DNA of 64,000 bases from Polyangiaceae bacterium. Lineage in GTDB: Bacteria > Myxococcota_A > Polyangia > Polyangiales > Polyangiaceae. The stretch spans positions 34,918 through 98,917 of the forward strand of contig JABFXY010000139.1 of NCBI GenBank assembly GCA_013361525.1, given 5' to 3'. Position 1 is the first letter of the stretch. The number at the start of each line of letters is the position of its first letter. Under the pieces are notes generated by a model. It saw only the letters and a program-made list of their open reading frames with translations, was not told the origin of the DNA and searched no databases. The position numbers and the translations under genes are program-made. This document shows positions 24,988-34,056 of the stretch, one piece after another.

Positions 24988-25332
24988 CGTTCTTCCGCGC
25001 GACTCGATGCCATGTTCGGCGCGCTCTCCGACCCGACGCGGAGGGGGATTCTCGCCCGCCTCGCGCAGGCGGATGCGCGCGTGACGGACCTCGCGAGCGC
25101 ATTTCCCATTTCGCTCAACTCGACCTCCAAACACCTGCGAAAGCTGGAGGAAGCGGGCCTCGTGCGCCGCTCGATCGTCGGCCGGGAGCATTTCCTTTCG
25201 CTGAACGCGGAGCCCCTCGCCGAAGCGGCGGAATGGATCGATCACTATCGGCGGTTTTGGGAAGAACGGCTCGCCGCCCTCGATGCCTTCGTGACGAAGA
25301 AGTCCTCGCCGCGGAAGCGACGCGTCCAATGA
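24979..25332 (+). CDS. ArsR-family transcriptional regulator
   Basis: A 117-residue winged-helix repressor. The recognition region reads ISLNSTSKHLRKLEEAGLVRR, typical of the ArsR subgroup paired with SRPBCC proteins; the metal-binding cysteines of ArsR/SmtB are absent, so the effector is unlikely to be a metal. The ATG at 24979 sits inside the palindromic operator; the open frame starts earlier (24931) but that would precede the predicted transcription start. The stop overlaps the SRPBCC start by ATGA. Autoregulation is inferred. Confidence 0.92.
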   Translation: MGERSSARLDAMFGALSDPTRRGILARLAQADARVTDLASAFPISLNSTSKHLRKLEEAGLVRRSIVGREHFLSLNAEPLAEAAEWIDHYRRFWEERLAALDAFVTKKSSPRKRRVQ

Positions 25333-25778
25333 GCGTCGCAATCGCGTATCCGAAGGTTACCGTCCGTCGCGTGATTGCGGCTCCTCGAGAGGCCGTATTC
25401 GACGCCTGGCTCGACGCGGACAGCCTCGCCGCCTGGATGTTGCCGCGCGGGATGACGCACGCGACCGCGACGGTCGAACCGCGCGAGGGCGGGGCCTACG
25501 AGATCGTCATGCACGGCGCGGGAGCCTCGTACGTTCACACCGGCACGTACCGCGTCATCGACCGGCCGCATCGGCTCGTCTTCACGTGGAGCTCGGACGC
25601 GACGAAACATCGTCCGACCCTCGTCACGGTCGAGCTTCGCGCGGACCGCCGAGCCACCGAGGTCGTGGTGACGCACGAGCAGCTGCCGGACGCCGACGCG
25701 ATTCGGTCGCACACGGAGGGCTGGACCGACGTGCTCGATCAGTTGGCCGTGAGGATCACCGGCGGCGCCGGAGGGTGA
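25329..25778 (+). CDS. SRPBCC/AHSA1-domain protein
   Basis: A 149-residue START-like protein. The usual pattern is clear: VRRVIAAPREAVFDAWLD, a DSLAAWMLPRG region, a long central strand set (GTYRVIDRPHRLVFTW) and the C-terminal helix HTEGWTDVLDQLAVRI. Such proteins bind hydrophobic ligands in a helix-grip fold. It overlaps the ArsR gene by 4 bases, the standard pairing for this family. Together with the SDR gene 25 bases on, it suggests a small regulated enzyme/binding system for a hydrophobic compound. Confidence 0.92.
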   Translation: MSVAIAYPKVTVRRVIAAPREAVFDAWLDADSLAAWMLPRGMTHATATVEPREGGAYEIVMHGAGASYVHTGTYRVIDRPHRLVFTWSSDATKHRPTLVTVELRADRRATEVVVTHEQLPDADAIRSHTEGWTDVLDQLAVRITGGAGG

Positions 25779-25803
25779 GCCGGCGACCGCGAAGGAGGAA
25801 ACG

Positions 25804-26601
25804 ATGCTTCTACAGAACAAGACCGCCGTCATCTACGGAGGTGGCGGAGCAATTGGAGGCGCGGTGGCGCGCATGTTCGCTCGCGAGGGGGCGAAGGTGT
25901 TCGTCGCCGGGCGCTCGAGGCAAAAGCTCGACGAGGTCGTTCGGCTCATCACCGACGAAGGCGGCGTGGCCGAAGCTGCCGAGGTGGATGCGCTCGACGA
26001 GGCTGCCTTGGACGCGCACGCGAACGATGTTGCGAAGCGTGCCGGCAGGATCGACATCGCATTGAATGCCGTCGGCCTCCGACATGTACAGGGCACGCCG
26101 TTCGCCGAGCTCTCCTATTCGGACTTTGCCCATCCGATCCACGCGTACATGCGGACGAACTTTTTGACGGCGAAGGCCGTCGCTCGTCACATGCGCGTGC
26201 AACGACGCGGCGTCGTCCTCACGTTGTCGACGCCCGGAGCACGGATGTCGGGTGTCGGTTTCCTCGGTTATGGCGTCACGTGCGGCGCCGTGGAGACGTT
26301 CTCGCGGATCCTCGCGGGGGAGCTCGGTCCGAGCGGCATTCGCGTCGTGTGCCTTCGTCCGGATGCGATCCCCGAGGCGATCGCCGTGTCGCATTCGCGG
26401 AGCGTGTTCGAGGGTGCCGCGGAGCGCGCGGGGATCTCGGTCGAGACGATGCTCGACGAGCGCGCTCGCAATGGGACCTTGCTCGGGCGGTTCCCGACAC
26501 TCGCCGATGTCGCGAGTTACGCGGCGTTCGTCGCGTCGGATCGCGCAGCCGCCACGACCGGTGCCATTGCGAACTTGACCTGCGGATCCGTCGTGGACTG
26601 A
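25804..26601 (+). CDS. Short-chain dehydrogenase/reductase-like protein lacking the catalytic Lys
   Basis: A 265-residue SDR fold with a strong GGAGGAAACG ribosome site. The nucleotide loop is GGGGAIGG (12-19). The catalytic Ser (S142, LSTPGA) and Tyr (Y156) are present, but the YxxxK lysine is replaced by Cys (YGVTC, C160) and the NNAG motif reads NAVG. Similar changes occur in SDR proteins encoded with ArsR/SRPBCC genes, so this is likely a family trait rather than decay. Reductase activity is doubtful; it may act as a binding protein or use another general acid/base. It ends 22 bases from a convergent kinase gene. Confidence 0.88.
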   Translation: MLLQNKTAVIYGGGGAIGGAVARMFAREGAKVFVAGRSRQKLDEVVRLITDEGGVAEAAEVDALDEAALDAHANDVAKRAGRIDIALNAVGLRHVQGTPFAELSYSDFAHPIHAYMRTNFLTAKAVARHMRVQRRGVVLTLSTPGARMSGVGFLGYGVTCGAVETFSRILAGELGPSGIRVVCLRPDAIPEAIAVSHSRSVFEGAAERAGISVETMLDERARNGTLLGRFPTLADVASYAAFVASDRAAATTGAIANLTCGSVVD

Positions 26602-26623
26602 GCGCGGTTTTTCCCGCTCACGT

Positions 26624-27988
26624 TCAATGAATTTCGCTGCGGTCGACGACCTTCACCGTCGCGGGGCGGCGCGGGGCGGCGCGAGGTTTCGCCTCTCGGT
26701 GCGGGCGCTTCGAATCCGAAGGGGCAGGGGTCGCGCTGGCGCTCGCGGTCTTCGTCGCCGAGCGCTCTACGTCGATGCTCGGCGGCGTCGCTCCCGCGGT
26801 ATCGACCCGCGGGGGTGGGGAAGCGACGGCGTCCACCGCGGCCGGCGGAGGCTCCACGTCGATGGCCATCAACCGCGGCGAGGTCGCCCATAGCGGTCCG
26901 TGCATCGCGCACCGGGCGGCGAGCGATGCGACGACGGCGACACCCAGGACGGCGAACGCGACACCCACCATTCCACCGAGAGGACGATTCGTGCGAGCAC
27001 GCGAGATCGCGGGCGGCGCGCAGGTCGCTGCGTGCGGGCGAATCGTGGGCTCGGCATCGGGGATCACCAGCGGCGTGCGGGTGGGCACCGCCGATTCGAT
27101 GGCTTCCCGGAACGCTCGCGCCATTTCGATCGGTGACGAAAATCGCAATGAATGGTCGTACGCGAAGGCGCGGGCAAACCATTCATCCAGAGCTGCGGGA
27201 ACGTCGGCTCGAAGCTTCGACACCGGTACGTAGCGACCGACCGTAATGGCGAGCATGGTCTGCTGCGGCGTATCCCCTTCGAATGGGACGATGCCGGCGA
27301 GCGCCTCGTAGGCAATGACCGCCATCGCCCACAGATCCGTGTGCGGCCCGACGGGGCGATGCTCCACCAGCTCCGGGCTCATGTAGTCGGGCGTGCCGAC
27401 GACGAGGCCGTGCGAAGTCTGCGTCGGCGAGTGCAGACCCAATTGGGTGCTTATCGCTTTGGCGACGCCGAAGTCTGCGAGCTTCACGATCTCTTCGTCG
27501 ATATCGTTGCGCGCGAGGATGATGTTCGCGGGCTTGAGATCGCGATGAACGATGCCCTCCGCGTGCGCGATGGCGACGGCGTCCGCAAGCTGCACGAGGA
27601 TGGTGGCGATTCGGTCGAGGCCGAGCGGGCCCTCGGTGACGATCGCCGTGTCGAGCGACATTCCATCCACGAGCTCCATCACCATGAATGGTCCGTGCGC
27701 GTCGCAATCGGCGTCGTGCACGAGGACGATCGAGCGCGTCATCGGCGCGAGTCGTGCAGAGACCTGCGCCTCGAATCGAAATCGCTCGAGCAGCGCGCGC
27801 GCTTCGCTCTCCGTCGCGCCGAGGTCGTTGCGACAGAACTTGATGGCGACGCGCGACTTCAAAAAGAGATGCTCGGCCGCCCACACCTCGCCCTGTCCAC
27901 CACGTCCGAGGAGCTCCTGCAGGATGTAGCGGTCGGCAATGACGTCCCCCGCCCGGTAGGACTTCGACCATTGCGGTGGAGGCAACAT
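26624..27988 (-). CDS. Membrane Ser/Thr protein kinase (Hanks type)
   Basis: ATG 27988 gives 454 residues; the frame extends to 28048. The kinase domain (about 19-300) has the glycine loop GRGGQGEV (28-35), VAIK lysine K50, the HRDLKPAN loop (148-155) and DFG (172-174), and the GTPDYMSPE activation segment, so it should be active. A membrane helix lies near 337-358, followed by a Pro/Ala/Arg-rich outer segment of about 95 residues with no known sensor domain. Myxobacteria carry many such kinases. Its substrates are unknown. Confidence 0.93.
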   Translation of the reverse strand: MLPPPQWSKSYRAGDVIADRYILQELLGRGGQGEVWAAEHLFLKSRVAIKFCRNDLGATESEARALLERFRFEAQVSARLAPMTRSIVLVHDADCDAHGPFMVMELVDGMSLDTAIVTEGPLGLDRIATILVQLADAVAIAHAEGIVHRDLKPANIILARNDIDEEIVKLADFGVAKAISTQLGLHSPTQTSHGLVVGTPDYMSPELVEHRPVGPHTDLWAMAVIAYEALAGIVPFEGDTPQQTMLAITVGRYVPVSKLRADVPAALDEWFARAFAYDHSLRFSSPIEMARAFREAIESAVPTRTPLVIPDAEPTIRPHAATCAPPAISRARTNRPLGGMVGVAFAVLGVAVVASLAARCAMHGPLWATSPRLMAIDVEPPPAAVDAVASPPPRVDTAGATPPSIDVERSATKTASASATPAPSDSKRPHREAKPRAAPRRPATVKVVDRSEIH

Positions 27989-28329
27989 GGTGGGCGTCAC
28001 GGAGGTGTTGGATCCGGAGCACGCGTCGTTCCACCGAGCCCGCGCCACACACGAGCGAAATATTACGCAGGCATTCTTCGCGCGCCGAGAGGGCTCGGGA
28101 GAAGCTGTGGCTGCTCGCCGTAGCTCGCGTGCTTCGTCAGTGCGAATTGACTCGGCTAGCTCTCGCTAGAAAGCCATCGAGAGGCGGTGCGTTCTTCCTC
28201 GACGTGTGACGGCGTCCGCGCGGGCGAAGCTCCTCACACGAGAGCCTGCGCGTGCGCGCGACGAGGAAAGGGTGGGTGATCACGCACCGTTTTGCACTCG
28301 TTGCGTTGACCCGCGGACGGCGCGCGCCG
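27989..28329. other. Gene-free interval upstream of the kinase gene
   Basis: No open frame with coding character was found. A minus-strand TAATAT hexamer (28060-28065) could be the -10 box of the kinase promoter, about 65 bases before the preferred ATG; its -35 is poor. The rest shows no clear repeat or hairpin. Confidence 0.35.
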
Positions 28330-29964
28330 TCAGAAGCCGGTCGTTCCGCCGAACAGGAAGCGAACCACGCTCGGTGCTCCGCCGTCCTCGAAGGTGTCCG
28401 TGCCGAAACCGACGAGAAGGTTGAAGGAATGGTCGCGGTGATTCGGGGAACGAATGCCACCGATGAACGAAAACCGAAGCTTTTCCGGCTCGAAGTCTTC
28501 GAGGTGGGATTCGTTGAATGCATTGCCGACGGAGGCCTGGAGCGTACCGTCGAGAAAAGCCCAGATCGGCCAGCGATAATCGAGCGTTGCTGCGACGGCG
28601 CTCGATCCGAGCAGATAGCCGGGCTTGAAGCCGCGCATGATCTCGAGGTCCGGGACGTCCTCGATGTGTTTGGAGCCGACGAGCTCCGTAAAGGGGATGA
28701 TCGCGTCCTGCGTCAGCGGGTCTTGGAAATACGCCGACAGGATGAGGCCGAGCACGCGTTGCGTACCGGTGATGTCGACGAAACCTCCGAGCGAGGCGCT
28801 GTAATTCATCCATCCGCTGCGCTTCGGCTCGTCGAGCTCACCGACGAGCTCACCGGCCGCCTCGAACGCGACGCCGCTTCCGGGCTCCGGCCGAGGTTTG
28901 CGCGAATCCAATGCGACCCGCAGGCCGGTCTTCGCGGTCGCGTACGGCCGCCCATAGTGCGGCGGAATGGGGAAGTCGCCGTCGAGGATCCGCCGGCGAA
29001 TGGTCGGGGGATCGCAGATCTGGCCGATTTCGGTCTCGGTGAAGAAGCTCACTTGCCCGCCGCACTCGCCCGCACCGGTGGTCGTCCAGCGGCCGGTCAC
29101 CCACCCTTCGAGGAACGTGCCGCGCCACGGTTCGATATGCACTCGGCCGCCGCCGCCGATCGTCGTCACCATGTAGGTCGAGCGCGTGTCGTCGGTGACG
29201 TCCGGGCCGATTCCCCAAAAGAGCAGATCGGCGCGCGTCAGGAAGCTCGCCTCCAGTTGGAAGTACGAGCGCGATCGTTCTTGCCCGATCGGCATTGCGA
29301 TCGGGATTCGATCCGCGAGGGCGGCGCGCCAGAACTTCTTGCCGCCGAAGCCGAAGCTCGCGCGCAGGTCGTTTCCGGGGGCGAGGAAGTCGTTGTAGAA
29401 AAAGTAGAGCCCGATGCTCGGTCGAAAGCCGAAGTCGAGGAACGCCGTCGGGATGATGCCGATGTTGTTGTCGGGCCCGAAGGTGAAGAACTTCTGGAGC
29501 TCGGCGATGACCTCGTTCTCCTCGACGGCGACCGTGAGCGCGCCGAGCGGGATGCGAAGGATGTATTCGCTCACCAGATAGAACGGGAAGAAGATGACGC
29601 GCGGGATCCACAGCGCGTCCTGCCCCGTGGTCGTGACGTCCTCACGACCGTCGTAGTCCTGGGCGACGCGCTTTTCGCCGGGGGCCAGATCCTTTCGGGG
29701 GGCGGGCTTTCCGCTGCGCGGCGGGGGACGCGGACCGCCATACCCCACGTCGTCGGTGGGGGCCGGCTGAGCGGCTGCAGGCGGCGGCCCGGGAGCTGGA
29801 GCTGGGGCAGCCGTCGGAGGTGTGGGCGGCGCAGAGGTCGGCTGCGCGTGCGCTTCCACGGTCGCGAGCACCGCTGCGAGACCGAACGCGATCCCCATCG
29901 CGCAGCGGCTGCTGGCTGCGTGCCTGATCGGCTTCGCGAGATCCCCGAGGAGCGCCCGTAGCAT
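28330..29964 (-). CDS. BamA/TamA-like outer-membrane beta-barrel protein
   Basis: With ATG 29964 the product has 544 residues and a signal peptide ending near EAHAQ; a shorter start at 29898 is possible. A Pro/Ala-rich linker (to about 100) is followed by a barrel of the surface-antigen D15 type: repeated strands with aromatic girdles (GLYFFYNDFLAPG, RSYFQLEASFLTRADLLFWG), a late WPIWAFLDGTLQASVG and a terminal phenylalanine in GGTTGF. No POTRA repeats precede it, so it is a short-type BamA relative. It lies downstream of the lipid genes on the same strand with a 96-base gap, perhaps a separate transcript. Confidence 0.85.
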   Translation of the reverse strand: MLRALLGDLAKPIRHAASSRCAMGIAFGLAAVLATVEAHAQPTSAPPTPPTAAPAPAPGPPPAAAQPAPTDDVGYGGPRPPPRSGKPAPRKDLAPGEKRVAQDYDGREDVTTTGQDALWIPRVIFFPFYLVSEYILRIPLGALTVAVEENEVIAELQKFFTFGPDNNIGIIPTAFLDFGFRPSIGLYFFYNDFLAPGNDLRASFGFGGKKFWRAALADRIPIAMPIGQERSRSYFQLEASFLTRADLLFWGIGPDVTDDTRSTYMVTTIGGGGRVHIEPWRGTFLEGWVTGRWTTTGAGECGGQVSFFTETEIGQICDPPTIRRRILDGDFPIPPHYGRPYATAKTGLRVALDSRKPRPEPGSGVAFEAAGELVGELDEPKRSGWMNYSASLGGFVDITGTQRVLGLILSAYFQDPLTQDAIIPFTELVGSKHIEDVPDLEIMRGFKPGYLLGSSAVAATLDYRWPIWAFLDGTLQASVGNAFNESHLEDFEPEKLRFSFIGGIRSPNHRDHSFNLLVGFGTDTFEDGGAPSVVRFLFGGTTGF

Positions 29965-30060
29965 CGGCGGCCGACACATAGCGGAAATGCGTCCGCGCGG
30001 GGGCGAATTGAGCACCCCACCCAGGTGGGAAGCCCGCATTCTTTTTCGCGCCGTGTCGAG

Positions 30061-32103
30061 TCAGCGGTCGTAGCGCGCAGTGCCCGCCGCACGCTGGAGA
30101 TCGTCGATGATCGCGCGCTCGGTCGCATCGAGCGCGGGGTTTCGCTCGATCGGTGTCGAGAGCGGCCGTGGCTTCATGCCACGGCGATGCGTTCGCAGAT
30201 GGGCCGACGTCAGGGAGCCGGCGGCATCACCCGCGCCGTGGATCAGCGGAAACAGATCGGGACCGACAGCTCGGCGCGGACCGGGCGCGACGACGAGCTC
30301 GTCACCGGATCGAAGGCGCGCCGTCCACCCTGCGACGAGGTGGTCCGCAGGGTCCTCATAGGGATCCATGGAGCCGGGCGCGCCGCGTGCGATGAACGAC
30401 GCCACGCTCTCGGAGCGATCGATACGATCGAAGCCGAGGGTGAGGCCGCGTGCGTGTGCCATGTCCTCGAGCGAGCCGAGGGGCGTCTCTCCGTTGGTCC
30501 ACACGAGAAGCGAGTCGTCGTCGAAGCGGGGGGCGCGCGCGGTGGGAAGGTCGACGCTGCGAGCGGGGCGCTCCGGTGCTTCGGCAGGCAGAAGATTCCC
30601 CGGGTTGAAGATTCCCGCGGGATCGAGCACGCCGCCGAGCGCGCGAACGACCTGCACGCCGAGCCCGAGCTCGCGGCCGAGCTTCGGTGCTTTGCTGCGC
30701 CCGACGCCGTGATGATGAGACAACGTTCCGCCCGCGCGGATGGCGGCCTCCATCGCGTCGTTCCAGGTCCGGTCGTACACCGCTTCTGCTTCTTCGCGTG
30801 TCGGCGCGCTCCCCGCGAAGGTGAAGTAGATGCTGCAGCCGTCGGGGTACGCGTGGGAAAGGTGCGCCATCACGAAGACGTGCGGGTGCATCGCGTTGCG
30901 CACGCTCTCGTAGAGCTCGCCGAGCCGCGCCCACGTCGTCGCGACCTCCATCGTGTCGCTGAAGGCGCCGGCCATGAAGACAGGTGCCTGGCGATAGCTG
31001 ACGGCGTAGCGGTGTTTGAACCAATGGCGCGCGGGTGCTTCGCCGAGCTCACGCGCGCCGTTTCGGGCAGCGACGTTGCGTGCACGCTCGAGGTCCGGAG
31101 CGTTGGTTTCGGCCGTGCCTTCGAAGACGAGCACGAGCGTCGCTCCGCCGAAGGCGCGATCACCCAACCGATCGATGACGCCGTTCATCATCGACGGGTG
31201 CCGAAGCAAGAGCCTCAGCGCGGCGTTGCGAATCGTCGTCTCGGTCGCGCTCTTCGCTTTCTTCGCGCCACCGCGGTGGGATCGAACCGCGCCGCGACGA
31301 GCCATGAACGAGTCGAACGCGTCGTAGAGACGCGCAACGGCGGGGCGAAGCCCGGCCTGGAACATGTCGCGCATCGCTTCCCAACCGCGCTCGACCGTCG
31401 GGAAAGAGAACGCCGCAAAACCCCTCGTTTCCGGTCGCGGATGAATGCGCAGCTCAGCGGACGTGACGACGCCGAAGATGCCCTCGCTGCCGATGACCAG
31501 CTGCGTCGCGTCCGGGCCGTTCACCCGGCGTCGCAGCCGCACGACCTCACCTCGCCCGACGACACACTCGAGCGACACGACCATGTCTTCGATCTTCCCG
31601 TAGAGGCCCGAGCACTGGCCGGCGCTGCGCGCCGCGACCCACCCGCCGACCGTCGAGCAAAGGATGCTCGAAGGGAAGTGGCCCAGCGTGTAGCCACGCG
31701 CGTCGAGATCTTCTTCGAGCCGGATCCCCATCGCGCCCGCTTCGACGTCGAGCGACGCGGCGCCTTTCGGTTCGAGGCGCCGCACGCGGTTCATCTTCTT
31801 GAGATCCAAGATGACGGTGCGCGCGTCGGGGAGCGTGCCCGCGCAGACGCCGGACCCTGCGCCGAACGGCGCAACGGGGATGCCCTCTGCTGCGCAGCGC
31901 CGAACGATCGACGCGACCTCTTCCGTCGTCGTCGGCCACACGATCGCAGCTGGGCGCGACTGGGGCAGGGCCCCGTCACGAACGCCGATGTGATGGCGCG
32001 GCCACAGGTCGCGCGCGTAGCTCAAGCGATCGATGTCGGTCGAGCTGATCTCCACGGCAGGCGCCGCGTCTTTCACCGCGCGTCCGATGTTCCGCTCGTC
32101 CAC
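30061..32103 (-). CDS. Alkyldihydroxyacetonephosphate synthase-like FAD enzyme, C-terminally extended
   Basis: AGPS swaps the acyl group of acyl-DHAP for a fatty alcohol, making the ether bond of ether lipids. This 680-residue protein has an FAD type-4 domain (about 45-225; PFGAGSGVCAGT, STVGGWVAARSAGQ, GSEGIFGVVTSAE), the substrate domain and the AGPS signature SHHHGVG (462-468) before NPGNLLP (500-506), where the family normally ends. A further segment (about 520-680) looks like part of a second FAD-binding or accessory domain. Myxobacteria are known to make ether lipids through an AGPS route. It follows the methyltransferase by 24 bases and psd in the same run, which supports a lipid role. 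Confidence 0.88.
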   Translation of the reverse strand: MDERNIGRAVKDAAPAVEISSTDIDRLSYARDLWPRHHIGVRDGALPQSRPAAIVWPTTTEEVASIVRRCAAEGIPVAPFGAGSGVCAGTLPDARTVILDLKKMNRVRRLEPKGAASLDVEAGAMGIRLEEDLDARGYTLGHFPSSILCSTVGGWVAARSAGQCSGLYGKIEDMVVSLECVVGRGEVVRLRRRVNGPDATQLVIGSEGIFGVVTSAELRIHPRPETRGFAAFSFPTVERGWEAMRDMFQAGLRPAVARLYDAFDSFMARRGAVRSHRGGAKKAKSATETTIRNAALRLLLRHPSMMNGVIDRLGDRAFGGATLVLVFEGTAETNAPDLERARNVAARNGARELGEAPARHWFKHRYAVSYRQAPVFMAGAFSDTMEVATTWARLGELYESVRNAMHPHVFVMAHLSHAYPDGCSIYFTFAGSAPTREEAEAVYDRTWNDAMEAAIRAGGTLSHHHGVGRSKAPKLGRELGLGVQVVRALGGVLDPAGIFNPGNLLPAEAPERPARSVDLPTARAPRFDDDSLLVWTNGETPLGSLEDMAHARGLTLGFDRIDRSESVASFIARGAPGSMDPYEDPADHLVAGWTARLRSGDELVVAPGPRRAVGPDLFPLIHGAGDAAGSLTSAHLRTHRRGMKPRPLSTPIERNPALDATERAIIDDLQRAAGTARYDR

Positions 32104-32127
32104 GTGCCTGCTCCTGCGACAGAGGGC

Positions 32128-34056
32128 TCAGCTGCGCTCGGCGAGGATGATGAGGCTCGGCGACTCCGTGCCGAAGAACACGCCGGGGTGCGCCGTGTGG
32201 CCCGTCACCTCGATGACCTTGAAGCCGACTTGATGCAAAAGCGTTCCGAGCTCGTGAAGCGTGTACAGACGAATCGAGTAGTCGAGCTCGCGTGAAAGAC
32301 CGCCCTCGAACATGGCCGTCCGCTTCACGCGCATGCGGCTCGTGAAGAAGTCGACGTACATGTCATCCATGCAGACGCACTGCGTGCCCTCGAACCAGAC
32401 GAGGCTCGGTGAGCGAGGCGCGACGTAGTCGCGGTTGATCACCTCGAGGAGGAACATGCCGCCCTGACGGAGCGCGCGGTGCACCTTCTGCAGGACGGCG
32501 AGGTTCTTCTCGTCGTCGAAGTAACCGAGGCTCGTGCCCCAGCAGTAGACGCCGTCGAAGGCCTCGTTGTAGTTGAGCTCGCGCATGTCGCCTTGCACGA
32601 GGTTCGGCGGCGCATAGGTGGTGGCCGACCTCATGCGGCTCTTCACCTTCTGCTCGGCGATCTTCAACATGCCCTTCGAATAGTCGTAGCCGACGACGCT
32701 GTAGCCGCGGGCCGCGAGCTCCACCGCGTGGTCGCCCATGCCGCACGCGAGATCGAGCACGACGGCATGCTTCTCCATGCCGAGGCTCTCTTCGATGAAG
32801 TTGACCTCGCGCAGGATCGTGCGCTCATCCGGGCGGTCCATCGTGCGGATGTACTCGTCGGAGAAGATGTCTTCCCACCAGAGCTTCGCCTTGGGAGGTG
32901 CCTCGGTCGCCGTCGCCGCGGGTTTCGGAGTCTCGGCTTTCGGCGCTTCGGGCTTCGCGTCTTTCTTCGGCGGCGGAGGAGGCGGGCGCTTTGCGCGCTG
33001 CGACTCGGTCGGAGCGCTCGGCGCCGCAAAGGGCATCGCGTCCGGCTCGATCTCTTCCAGGATCTCGTCGCCGCTCGAGATCGCGACCTCGGGGAGCGCG
33101 TCGAGATCGAGCCCCTCCTGGTCCCGCGTCTCGACGACGATGACCGGCGCTTCGCTCGGCGTACCGCGGCTGACGACGTCGACCCTCTGAACGACGGAAG
33201 GCGCCGCCGGCGTCCACCCCGCCTCGAGCGCTTCTTCCTCGAACGTGCGGTGGCTCGCCGGAGGCCACGTCGCGACTGCCGAAGTGATCGGCGGCGGCGG
33301 ATCGCTACCGATGCTGATGATGCGCAGGGCCTGGACGATCGTGATCTCTTCCGGCCCGAAATCGGCGCTCGCGAGCGGCTCCGGCGTCGGCGCGCTGTCG
33401 AGCCGCGAGGGGCTCGCCTCTTGCGGCGTCGGGGCGTCGCTCGCCGTCGGATCGGGGATCTTCACCGTGCGTCGTGAGGTTTTGCGACGGCCCATCTCGC
33501 TTGGACGCGGGACGGACATCGAGGATGTGGAGGCGGCACCAGGTGCATCGAAGGTCGGGGGCTGCGGTGCTGCCGGGATCACCGGGCGCGTGAGATCGGT
33601 CGGGGGCGGGTTCGATGCCGGGCCGCCCCCCGTCGCACGAGCCGGCGCGTGCGACGCAGGTCGCGAAGCGGCTGCGCCGACGGCTGGATGAGCCTGCGAC
33701 GTCGGCGCGTGTGCGCGCGGATCGTAGTCGGCGGTCGGCGCGTCGTCGGGGTCGACGACCATCGTCTTTTCGGCGTCGAAGTCGTCCTCGGTCGGCTCGG
33801 CGTAAGAGTAGGCCTGCGCGGCGATCGGCCGAGGTGCAGTGAATGCGTTCGGCGGCTTGCTCTCCGGGTGGAGGCCGTCGAGCGTCCCTTTGCGTCCGGT
33901 GACCGGCGGTGTCGACGTCGGCGGCGTGGAGATCGAGCGCGCACCGGCGGCAGGAGGCGGCGGCCGCGAGGGTCGCGGCACGCTCGCAGGAGCCGGAATG
34001 GAGCCGCGGCGCAGCGCCTCCTGTTTGGAAATCGGCTCGTCGTCGCGGCCGCTCAT
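32128..34056 (-). CDS. SAM-dependent methyltransferase with a 390-residue disordered N-terminus
   Basis: A 642-residue protein. Residues 1-388 are Pro/Ala/Ser/Thr-rich with acidic patches and no globular pattern. The C-terminal 254 residues are a class I methyltransferase: motif I VLDLACGMGDHAVE, then VVGYDYSKGML, GDMRELNY and a WGTSLGYFDD segment. The ATG overlaps the psd stop (ATGA), so it is coupled to phosphatidylserine decarboxylase. A lipid or headgroup substrate is suggested by context only; phospholipid N-methylation is one option. The long disordered arm is unusual for this family. Confidence 0.88.
   Translation of the reverse strand: MSGRDDEPISKQEALRRGSIPAPASVPRPSRPPPPAAGARSISTPPTSTPPVTGRKGTLDGLHPESKPPNAFTAPRPIAAQAYSYAEPTEDDFDAEKTMVVDPDDAPTADYDPRAHAPTSQAHPAVGAAASRPASHAPARATGGGPASNPPPTDLTRPVIPAAPQPPTFDAPGAASTSSMSVPRPSEMGRRKTSRRTVKIPDPTASDAPTPQEASPSRLDSAPTPEPLASADFGPEEITIVQALRIISIGSDPPPPITSAVATWPPASHRTFEEEALEAGWTPAAPSVVQRVDVVSRGTPSEAPVIVVETRDQEGLDLDALPEVAISSGDEILEEIEPDAMPFAAPSAPTESQRAKRPPPPPPKKDAKPEAPKAETPKPAATATEAPPKAKLWWEDIFSDEYIRTMDRPDERTILREVNFIEESLGMEKHAVVLDLACGMGDHAVELAARGYSVVGYDYSKGMLKIAEQKVKSRMRSATTYAPPNLVQGDMRELNYNEAFDGVYCWGTSLGYFDDEKNLAVLQKVHRALRQGGMFLLEVINRDYVAPRSPSLVWFEGTQCVCMDDMYVDFFTSRMRVKRTAMFEGGLSRELDYSIRLYTLHELGTLLHQVGFKVIEVTGHTAHPGVFFGTESPSLIILAERS

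Noticed and set aside
26596..26620. Stem TGAGCG/CGCTCA between SDR and kinase genes as a terminator
   Set aside because: The stem is only 6 bp with a 10-base loop and no T-run after it; support is too weak.
28049..28329. Possible tRNA or small RNA in the gap upstream of the kinase gene
   Set aside because: No cloverleaf or T-loop sequence (GGTTCGAATCC-like) was found and no strong hairpin with a T-run.
28252..29961. Plus-strand frame of 569 codons opposite the BamA-like gene
   Set aside because: The minus strand encodes a barrel with a signal peptide and terminal Phe; the plus frame has neither signal nor motif.
30025..32295. Plus-strand frame of 756 codons opposite the AGPS-like gene
   Set aside because: The minus strand carries the AGPS signature and FAD motifs; the plus frame is Arg-rich and lacks any pattern.
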